The translations under genes and the position numbers were made by a program. Below are positions 30,625 to 40,313 of a DNA stretch of 48,771 nucleotides, one piece after another. Position 1 is the stretch's first letter. Each line of letters begins with the position of its first letter. The DNA is taken from assembly GCA_022925895.1 (NCBI GenBank), contig JAKSYS010000490.1, positions 1-48,771 on the forward strand. The letters run 5' to 3'. The notes under the pieces were generated by a model that was not told where the DNA came from, ran no database searches, and saw nothing but the letters and a program-made list of their open reading frames with translations. Origin of the DNA: Fragilaria crotonensis (Eukaryota > Bacillariophyta > Fragilariophyceae > Fragilariales > Fragilariaceae).

Positions 30625-31584
30625 ATGACGTTCCTGGATTCCGGCGACGGATCCACCGTCAACGACACGACTGGCTTCACACTGGCATACGCCATTCTCT
30701 CCGTCGCATCCTTCATCAGCGTCGCCCAGGAATCTGGGAGACCTCTCGAAAGCATTATCTCTACGATCGATACTCTTTAAAGATTCTTTCCCTGGGCCTC
30801 CTTTGTGCAGAGCTTGGAGAATGCAACACTGTCGTACGATGTATCCGGAGGGACCGTAAACAAGTCGTGGGCAAGCATCATCTATGCCTTGCAAGCGACC
30901 GTCCCCGCCAGTCTGCTGCTCAGTACGTTTGATGTTACATATTCCATTCACAAGACGCGATCCATCTTATTCTGCGGCATTGTGGATGGTCACACCTGCT
31001 CCAAGAACCCGACAATATCTATGCTTCTTAAAATGGCGATGCGGCTCTTGTCACTGGGTCTATTTGGCATCGGGATCGCTGTCAATTTTGATTTAGTGAA
31101 ACCCAACAATCCCCTTGCAGGTCGGATTGGATGGTATTATTTGGTGACAGAACCATGGGCCCCTGATTCGTTGCATGTTCTGTTGGGCATTTTACCGGTT
31201 GGGATTTCATCCATGGCAAGCTTCTATTTCAGTGTTGCCTTGTGGAAGTATGGAACTTCGTACTCAATGGTCGTACATGCGTCACCCTGTAATCCATGGT
31301 TCTCTCCTTTCTTCGGAACTATTGCACTAATGGGATCACAGTGGTTTGATGAGAAGTGGTTCCTTTTGCTAAGCAATTTGGGAACTTTTGTGTACGTCGA
31401 ATCAATCCTCTTGTTGTTCATGGAAGTTAACAAAGACATGGAAGCAACAACCGATTTGGTTCATTTTCTAGAAGAGATCGGAGGACGGCGGGGACACGCC
31501 CAGCAAATACAGGTAAATTCAGGTGCCATCGGCGATGGCGTTGAAGAGAAGAAAGAAGAAATTGGGGATTCAGAGGCGCAGTAG
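30625..31584 (+). CDS. Multi-pass membrane protein of unknown function; in-frame TAA after codon 51
   Basis: The ATG at 30625 opens 51 codons ending at TAA 30778-30780. The same frame then continues open to 31584. The long part has about five hydrophobic segments (WASIIYALQATVPASLLL, LLKMAMRLLSLGLFGIGIAV, HVLLGILPVGISSMASFYF, FFGTIALMG, LLLSNLGTFVYVESILLLF) and a charged Glu/Lys tail. The first part holds a possible NDTT glycosylation site and another hydrophobic stretch. No ATG exists in the long part until 31021, inside a membrane span, so an upstream start is needed. Either the TAA is a mutation or error, or an intron ends at the pyrimidine-rich cag at 30808-30810 with a non-standard donor. 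I do not recognise the family. Confidence 0.6.
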
Positions 31585-32402
31585 ATGAAGGTAGCTCCAG
31601 ACACTTTGGATGAAAAATACGCGTTGTTACTACCCCAGTGGAGGGCGTGGCGTCGATTTCTTCAATTTATGAAGTCAACTACTCCATGTATCCTTCTACT
31701 TTGCATTTCTAAGTTCTGTGAAGTTCGCACTCGCTCAAAGCTGTACCCTCGTTTGACATGATCGTGAGTATTAGCATTTACTGCAAGCTGATGACGGTTC
31801 GAGATTTCTCCTGCACGAACGAATGCAAAATGCAATACATGTACTCCCGTCTCTGGAGTACATGATGATTTTTGGACACGGCGAAATGGCCCACCCTTTT
31901 TCAACTGCATTCTTCCCGCTACATTCTCGTACCGTGTAAAGGATCGATCGTGTACTATCGCTTCCTTCCGACATCACTGTACCAGTACCTGCAATCAGAA
32001 TACTGTTATTAGGAAAATGAATGCACAATGGTAGATCCTTTCCCGTGAATTACAACAGTACAGTAGTACAGTACTGTAATTACATTCTGGCTACTTAGTA
32101 CTAGTACTAGTAGTAGTACTAGGGGTGTGGATTATCATTGAAGTTGACACGGCGCTTCACGGGCGAGGTATAGGAAAATGCCGCGCACAAAACCCTATCG
32201 AAGCGACGTAGACAGCTCGGAATATGGATGACCGTTAGCCCGGAGCATCTGCCAATGTCGAGATGTCGGGGCGCGGACACTGCGCATACAGTTGGCACGA
32301 AACCGACCAAGCGGAAACTTTCCATTTTTTCCATTTTTGAGTGCGCAAACTCGCGGCCCTTGACACGGCAATCGATAGGAAGGGCATCGATTGTCACTTG
32401 CC
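31585..32402. other. Intergenic region
   Basis: No gene can be supported. A dense tagtactagtact tract lies at about 32055-32125. The - strand frames at 32119-32707 are antisense to the next gene and its leader. Confidence 0.5.
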
Positions 32403-34906
32403 ATGGACACCGGCCTTGACGACGAGCAAGAAATAAATGGAATAATGACTCCTTCAGTGACTGACACTGATGCGGAGGAATCAGATCCTGATGAGGGCAA
32501 CACGTCAGAGGAAGTCTTGACAATGAGAGGTACTCCAAATAGGGTAAATGATGTCACGCAGCCCTTCGAGGTTGGCCCTATCAAGGAACCACTCGATTCG
32601 AACGACGAGGAAGGCGAAGTAGGAGTGTCTCTAGTCGCACCATTGGTACTAGATGATGAGTCTGAACACCATCGTCGCACATGTGGGATCGAATCGACGA
32701 CGGCCATGATTGATCTACTCGACAGAAACCCGCGGAGTTGCCAGGGGATGCAACGGATGGACAGGCAGACGTAGTGATTGGTTCACTTCGCGTTGACCTA
32801 CACGGGTCGCCACGCGGCACGACAAACACTGAGGACGTATTGGACGTAGATTCTACGACAGGTGCTGTAGACGAATTACCTGAATCCCACCTGCAGACAC
32901 GCACCTCGATGGTGTCATCCCCAACCAACAAATTGCGGTGCAACCTCGCGCTGAAACCCTCACATTTCCACCAGTGACGAATGAAGGCCCATTCGTCGTC
33001 TGCCATCCAAGTAAGCTGATCAGAGACAACTCAGCATCGACTCTACAACCTGCGTTAAAGCATTCCAACAGTCAAAGCATGGGACCGAACATGAGACATC
33101 CGTCGCGTGTCGACGAGGATTCCGAAGAGCTGATTTTCGACACACAGCCGTTGACCCTTTCAGCGACGGTTGACACGACCTCCAAAGATGTTGACGCTTC
33201 AGATCCTAATGAAGGCAGCACCAGAAATACGCCTGACTTTACTGAGAGGGATAACGGACAGGCACCTGTCAGGAGTGCCGCTGATGCACCACCTTCGCCT
33301 TTCCGATTCTCACCTCCGTCCTCTGAAGATATCCTCGAAACGGGTTCAGTGGTTATTGCACCACCTGGAACCATTGTGTTCCAGCATTCAAATGGAGAAC
33401 ACGCATATTTACCTCCGTCGTACCAGCACCATGGATATGGGTTTCAGATGCCGATGCCTGTCCTCCAACATAGCATGAACCATCAAATAATCCCGACTCC
33501 ACCAGCCGGTGGCGGTCGTCGGAAAATTACTCTTCGCCTTCAAGAAGATGCTCATGACTCCTCCCGCAAAAGCTTTTTCTTCCGACGATCAAGCCGCAAT
33601 TTATCCAGTCCTTTACAATCCATTGAAGAAGGAGGTATCGATCGCGGAACAGTGACGGTGTCGTGGTTTGAAGGTACATCTTCTTCGGAGCTTCAGGAGC
33701 ACGTTAGAAAGACTGTAGTCCGCAAGATGAACCTGGAAAATGATTCTCGACTTGTCGATCTTCGAATAATCGATGAGTCTCAAAGTCCGCATGAAGGTAG
33801 GTTTGCAAATTGTTTATTACTACGCGAAATCTTATCATTTTCACCTACTCACACTTATCGCGTTTGCAGAAGTTGTCTTGTCGCCATACATTCCAGATGG
33901 ATCAAGTTTTCTCCTTCGCTTCAGCACACGATCAAACGATCCGCAGTCCCGTTCTTCTGACCCACGCCCGCTTGACTACTCAGCACCCGATTCACCATCT
34001 GCCGCCCCGAGCCCGTTTCCTTCGTCCTTGGACTTGACGAAGCTCAATGCCCAGTTGCTCACTGGGAAACTGAATGCGTTGAGACCACCTCTTGTAGCAC
34101 AACCAAGGAAGAGTGCACTCAAAAACAACGCCGTAGCCAGCTATGACGGGAATGATTTTGATGGGGAAGAGGAAGGTGATACGGCAGACGACATCCAGCT
34201 GAAAAAGGTTGACGAAGCTGACGCCGCGTCGAAGTCCTCTGACCATCACGAAGACGATATCATGGGTTACAATCCAGAAGACCAAATTGAGATGAGGCTG
34301 CGACAAATTGCCGAACTGATGATTGCAGATCGAAGGAATCGCCGATCCAATAGGGTGCAGAAGGAGAAACGACAAGTGATCTTCGTGATTGCAAACTACT
34401 TCGTTCTCTTCCTCTCATTCATTGCCATCTGCGCAGAATTGAGCGCCCGCTCCCCGCAATGGCTGGCTTCCGTCGAGAAGCATCTAGAAAGCGTTCAAAA
34501 GTGTTCAACAGACCAAGAGACTCTCTTTGAATGTGTTTCAAGGGGCGATTTTGCGGGTCTAATGGCTTCCTTGGTTCTTGTCTTGACCCGGTCAGCCGCC
34601 ACCAAGCGCTTCTTCCTCTTTGGATTCGAGACCCCAAAAAAACTTTGGGCCGTCGTATACGAATCCATGGTCACAGCGGTATGCTGGGGAATCAGCTACA
34701 TCATGATTCGTCGTGGTATGAATCCCGATACTCGATGCGGCTTCATAAGGAAATACTGGAAAGATGCTGTTTACGGCAGTCTGGCCGGGTTTAACGCAGC
34801 ATTCATGAAGCATGTGCTAAAGAATCTAATACCTCAGGAAACGTTCGAGCATGCTTTGCAGGAACGCCAGTTGAAGATTCTGAGTTGGCTACCAAGTTTT
34901 CGCTGA
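32403..34906 (+). CDS. Large acidic protein with C-terminal membrane domain, unknown; two probable frameshifts
   Basis: The ATG at 32403 (gccATGg) starts an acidic, Ser/Thr/Asp-rich N-terminal half. The frame breaks at CCC 32729-32731, where one more C restores it, and again between about 32884 and 32977, most simply at CCC 32886-32888. Intron 33797-33869 (gtaggt...tgcag) joins in frame. The restored protein is about 810 residues. A folded-looking region follows RRKITLRLQED and contains SPYIPDGSSFLLRF. The C-terminal third has a basic patch (RRNRRSNRVQKEKR) and about four hydrophobic segments (VIFVIANYFVLFLSFIAICA, FAGLMASLVLVL, VVYESMVTAVCWGISYIMI, YGSLAGFNAAF). I do not recognise the family. 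It converges on the gene at 35253-37797. Confidence 0.75.
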
Positions 34907-35252
34907 GCCCAAGTTACGCGCACGATTACTACCGAAATTCTGTTCATTCAAAATTAAATAATCATAGACTTCACGTTTAGAATCTGCGAAGGGTCCTAGT
35001 TCCGCCGTAGTAACTGAATGCAACCACTTAATTTCGGACTACACTGAAGTGGAAAACACTCTGAAGAGGATCGAGGTAGCACCACTACTAGGCGATCAGG
35101 CTACACACCAAGCATACATGAATGGATTTTTAATATCAAATGGCACTACGTACGAACTCTTCTGTCCAATTAGCAAGTCGATGAAAACTTGAGCCTTGTC
35201 GTCACCATGAGAGCACTTTGTTCTATTTCATCACCAACATCCAACGACAATT
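34907..35252. other. 3' spacer between convergent genes
   Basis: These 346 bp lie between two converging stop codons. I see nothing beyond ordinary 3' UTR-like sequence. Confidence 0.5.
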
Positions 35253-37797
35253 CTACGACAAGCCATGAAAGGAACGATTCGCATTTGTACGTCTCGACAT
35301 ACGTCGAAAGAGTCTCGATATGGCACCACGCCTTCCGTGCGGTGCCAACGGTAGAGACGACTGGTTTCGACGTGTAGCCAGCCTTTGTCTTGCTGTTCTG
35401 GACGATCGCAAATTACCTTCGTTTTCCATGGTTTCTATCATGCTATGAATCTCGTCCGAGGGATTGGCTGCAACTTGGGGAATCCTTACATCGTCAGATG
35501 GAAAAAATCCATTTTGAAGGTCTACAGGTGCTGGATTATCGGAGTAAAGATCTGAGAATATGCCGAGTTCCTCTTCATCGATCGGGGGAGACGGCGGAAT
35601 GCGAGGTTCCGCAATTCCGGAGCGTCGGCTGTGAGAAGAGAACAGCGTCGGTCGCGGAGAGGCAATCTGCGGTTCACCAAGGAACGTCATACCCGTCGTT
35701 CCACCGGCCGTCGGACCGGTTACGATCGCATGGATGTGAATATCGATTCCTCCACCTCCCATTCCGCCGGCCTCCCGCTGCCGAATCAAACGTCCAAGAC
35801 CAGCCAATCCACCAATGCTGCTACCTTCGCCGTCTTCGTCATTTGTTAATGAGCTCAGACTTGCAGCAGCAAGGTAGGCCCCCAATAGTCCAGCCTCCTC
35901 GGGGCTGTTTCGATCGCTACTGCGACGGCTTACCCCTCTAGAGGTGTTGACAGTTGCATTCACAAAATCAGCATAGTCAGGGTCGAGAAACGTGTCGTCT
36001 TCGTCAATTGCCTCCGGCTCGGAAGGCGATGGTGCACGTTCTGGAACACTTTGCGTCCCTAGCGGCATCAAGCTGAAGAGATTTCCAATGGATCGAGGTG
36101 ATGAAACTGCAACACCTCGTTCTACCTCATCTACCTCATCCTCGTCGACAACGACAACGTTACTTTCCCCTGGAGCGGTGCGTTCCGGTTCTGACGGTGG
36201 CTCGTCAGGGAGGGAGGCTGCGTAGGCAGCAAGATGCGGAGCTGAATCGATAAGGGTTCTACCAAGCCTGTCAAGGAGGGGAATGAGCGCTTGCAATTGT
36301 TTCTTCAGGACGGGGTCAGAATGCGATGCCACGGTCGAATCCTGAGTCTTCGTCTCTCCGTCATATCGAGAAACAGGGTCGTTCTCATCGTCGATGAAGG
36401 TTCGGTCGATGTCGTCGACAATACCGTTGAGGTCTGGGGCAGCGTCGGCAACTCTCAGTCAACCATGGCACGCCGTTGTTGTTGCTGTTGTTGCCTCCTG
36501 ATTCAGAAGAAAAGTCTTTCTCTGTAATTCGTTCAATTTGGTGATTAACCAAAGAGAAGACTCTTTGCAGTTCTGGTAGGAGAGCTGCTCGTTCTCCTGG
36601 CTCTTCGTCCATCTTTATATTAGTCGGAGGCGATGCGTTGAATTGCGATTCAGGCGTAGGACAAGCGGTTACAGACTGCGGTGTGACGAGAAAGGCGGTG
36701 GAGAGCAACAAGGCAATTTTGGCACAGTTACTTACCGAACTGGGATGCCGTGTTCGCGTGCGGAAAGGGCGAATTCGTTCCGAATCGCTTCGAATCCATT
36801 CGTCCCAGCGATGTGGCCATCCGTTGTAGTGAATCAACAAGATTTGGACGCCTTCATTGTTCGCCCTTTGTCGATAGCCACCCCATTCACAATCCAAAGG
36901 AGACCCATCGGTTGCTTCTAAAAGCAAACGCATTCGCCCGTCATAATCATTGGCACTAACTGCCGGGTCAGTTGTAGGTTGCGAATGACGCGTTCTGTTA
37001 CTGCGGGAATCTTTCAAGAGTTGCACAGGGAGAATATCTTGAGGTTTTACAACATCCACAACTGTGGCCTCAAGCCACTGATTCACCGTATCGCGACAAT
37101 CGATCCATTGTCCTCTGTAGAACTGTCGATAAGCGTTCTGACTGCACGGGTTACCCTCCAAAAGTGTGTGCAATGTGAGGAGTCCCTGTCGAACAGGTTC
37201 CATGGATCCAGGATCCTCAACCTCCAAATCCGAGTGCGTGAGTCGATGATTTGGGCGACGATTGCGATGACGAACTCTTGCGGATCGTAAGCGTGCGAGC
37301 TGCTGACCCAAAGACATATTTTCATCCGGTGCTTCGTCATCGTCCATGACTCCGAGACCCAACAGCGCGGCCAATATCGAGGCAGTGCCAGTTTGCGACG
37401 GTTCATTGTCTGTTGGTTCTGCTCGACTTGGGATCGAGATAGCTGTAACAGTGGGTTCGATCTGCGATCGATCCATGATTTCAGCATTTTCTGTCAGAGG
37501 CTCTGCCTCCAGCACCGGCTCAGGTCTAGGCACGAGATGAATCGTTTGTCCATCCGCAAGCCCGACCACATCCTTAACTTTTGGTTCATGGTCGATAGAG
37601 TCGCAATCAGTTTCGCCGGCACGAATGATCCGACCTCGATATATCAAGCGCTGTTGCGATGCCTTCAACCCAGTAAAACGCTCGATTTGCTCGTACATGG
37701 CAGAAAGGTCATCTTCCGGTCGTACTCGAATCACAAAATCCTGTGAAGGCACATCGTTGTGACCAACTGTCTTTACAGCTATGGACCAGGGGGACAT
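35253..37797 (-). CDS. Ubiquitin-like plus chromo-barrel-like protein, unknown role
   Basis: The start is the ATG at 37797 (MSPWSIAVKTVG); open frame upstream lacks domain sequence. Residues about 1-85 form a ubiquitin-like domain with QQRLIYRGRIIRAGE and GLADGQTIHLVPRPEP, closest in feel to BAG6/ubiquilin-type domains. Residues about 250-345 hold IDCRDTVNQWLEATVVDV and HYNGWPHRWDEWI...RIRPF, a chromo-barrel/Tudor-knot pattern as in MRG15/MSL3. Intron 36676-36735 (60 bp, 3n, no stop) precedes an acidic, low-complexity C-terminal half with MGGGGIDIHIHAIVTG and a very basic end. The frame breaks at about 36385-36460; two missing bases in a GAGAG tract would restore it, giving about 828 residues. 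Binding of methylated histone is a possible role by analogy only. Confidence 0.8.
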
Positions 37798-39062
37798 GTT
37801 TCTCCTCCCAAGACTTAGTAAGGCGTATGTGACACGAGACACGCGACGCAAATGCTTCAAGCCAACAACAATATCAAGAGTAAGTTGTGTTGAACGTGAG
37901 TTCGAAAATGAATTTGCGCGAAAGTAGAAAAATTTCTGGATTTCAATAGTGAATTGGTGAGAGATTGATAGTATTCGCAAAGAAAATTCCGGAACGAGAA
38001 TCCCCGTCTCAGGTGCAACAACGGAACTCCGATCTCCTAAATACTGTAGAAGTAGGCTACAGCTACTGCATACCAGTACGAGGTACCGTACATTCGTCTC
38101 CGAGTACAATGTTGACAGGCACCATCGTCGACAACGGCGAGCAGTGCGACTCTATCATTGCACTCGAGGCCGCTCAAACCCGTCCCTTGCTTCCAAGGAA
38201 GCACGCGCATCTCTAGTCGAACCAAGGAGCTTGTCTACGACACGGTTTCGAGGATGTAACAACATCAACATGACTGGAGGCCTGACGTGACACCCGCGCT
38301 TGAGCGAGAATGGTGCGCCGAAGAATGTTCGGCCAAACCCGAGTCTTTAATCCATTCATGGTCCAATCACTTACCCTTACTGAGAAGCACTCAATGCTAC
38401 TTAAACGCTGGTATTCGTTGAGTCGGTGCGCAGTTTAGAAGCGTTTGTTTGAATCGACTTTTGCTCAATAATTGAACATGTAATGCGACGAGGATTACCA
38501 CTGTTAACAACGACTTGACTGATCAGAATCGAAGTCGAATTGTGTTACTCAGCGTTGAACGCGTTTCAGTATGATAGATACCACTGGTACGTCCAGTATT
38601 CAACTATTCAGATCCGTCTGTAAAGGAGAAATTTAGCTATCTTCAGTCTGTATAATAACCGTCATTTACCATTTCCTTTGATCTGTACCATCGTATGATC
38701 ATACAGTATGCATGCAAGCATACTGTACATACTGTAGTACGACATACCACTGCTACCGGTACATAATTTCCAAGCCAGTCGGATTACAAGGTACGGGTAA
38801 AAGCTGTGTACAGTGTACAGTACTGTACCCCCTTGAGTGTTCGATTCACAAAGAAGCTACGTGGGGAACGGGACTCAATTTGGCTCCGACGGCGAGGTGG
38901 AAACTGAATACACGTAGATAGTTTGTACCAGGTAGGCCAGGTAGTTCGAATTATAACAAAATGGTTGCAGGTTACAAGAACCAGTTTTAGTTCCTTGCTT
39001 CAACGATGTTTGTTGAGAAGCGAAACCGATTCTCCATCAATATGCAATACTCGAGTACGTGG
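37798..39062. other. Intergenic region
   Basis: No gene can be supported. The first 200 bp are the leader side of the UBL gene. GTAC-rich palindromes lie at about 38690-38830. Confidence 0.5.
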
Positions 39063-39723
39063 CTAAGCAAGCCCCAGACGAGGAATCTCTATCTTGGGAC
39101 AAGCATCCATGGCAACCTTCAAACCTGCATCCAACGCCCTTTTAGCAGCGGCTTCATTTATGACACCTTGTTGCAACCACACAGATTTTGCACCCACCGC
39201 AATGGCTTCGTCGACAACACCACCGGCATCTGCTGAATTTCTTAAGTCGGCGATGTTAGGCGATATACTTCACTGAATAATCGAAGGAGTTTTTGCATTA
39301 ATCTTGAACACACAGCAAAAGACATACCGAAAGATGTCCACCATGTCGATGGGTACAGGTACATCGGCTAGGCTTGCATACACAACTTGACCCAGAACTG
39401 TTTCACCCTTCGTGGCATACACTGGGTTGACTGGGATCACACTGTAACCTTGCTGCAGGAGATATTCCATGACATAGTTGGCTGCTCGATCTGGTTTCTG
39501 ACAAGCAAATCAAGGATCAGTGAGCAAGTTTGAGAGGGATCTGGAGAGTGTCGGGCATGCTGCTGAGTCCCGAACTCTTACGCACCTTGGATGCTCCCAC
39601 CAAGGCAATCGTTCTGGTGGAGGTAAGAATGTCACGGAGGGTCTCGTCTGTGTTTCGAAATGACATGCTACTAAATGCTAATGTCAGAGAACGTTTCCAA
39701 AGCATTCGCGATCGTGCCAGCAT
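39063..39723 (-). CDS. CoA-binding domain protein, paralogue 2, possible mitochondrial presequence
   Basis: Same family as 11752-12337. Exons are 39586-39723, 39328-39497 and 39063-39240. The introns 39498-39585 (gtgcgt...tcag) and 39241-39327 (gtatgt...taag) fall at the same codons and phases as in paralogue 1. Signatures are [24 protein letters not shown] across intron 2, [20 protein letters not shown] and PKIEIPRL. From the ATG at 39723 the protein has 161 residues, with the extension [19 protein letters not shown]. That extension is basic, hydrophobic and free of acidic residues, as in mitochondrial presequences. From the ATG at 39666 it has 142 residues and begins exactly like paralogue 1. 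Dual targeting by alternative starts is possible. Confidence 0.88.
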
Positions 39724-40313
39724 TCCATCCGCAATTGAGAGTCTTCAGATTTTAGATACAACGAAGAATAGAGGGAACAAGGTGCAAGTACGCTACAAGA
39801 TGGATGAAAGAAATGATTTTTGATGTGTCCGAGAAGTGAGCATGTGAGCATTCTACTGGAGCACCAGTACGACAATACCTGGTACAAGTACTAGTACTTG
39901 TACCTGGTTACAGATAATGACGACTCGGAGAGTCTGCTATTAATTTCTCTATAGAGAGTAGACAGGCTACGCTGAAGTGAACCACAGCCTACAGCACCGC
40001 AGTTTCACGACGCGATCATCTAATACAAGTACTGTGCCTCGTCTAGTGTCGTAGTGTTCGTTTTTGGTACTCAGTACTCCGTACCTGGTACATAATGTAC
40101 TCGTACTGTGAATTTTTCGATGGCTGAAGTCTTTCATGAGAATCCACGTGTTAGATTGTACGACGCGAGAACCGCCATCAACCACGAATCTGTAATATTG
40201 GACGGAAAGATCCATTTGACCGATCAAGGGAATCGTTTGCTTGGGTTTCATTGCACCTTTGAAGCATCAACTCCTAATCCAAGCATCGTACTAACGAGGC
40301 TTGAATCATCAAA
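39724..40313. other. Shared 5' region between divergent genes
   Basis: These 590 bp lie between paralogue 2 and the plastid protein at 40314, which diverge. GTAC-rich motifs sit at about 39860-39915 and 40020-40110. No core promoter motif is clear. Confidence 0.5.
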
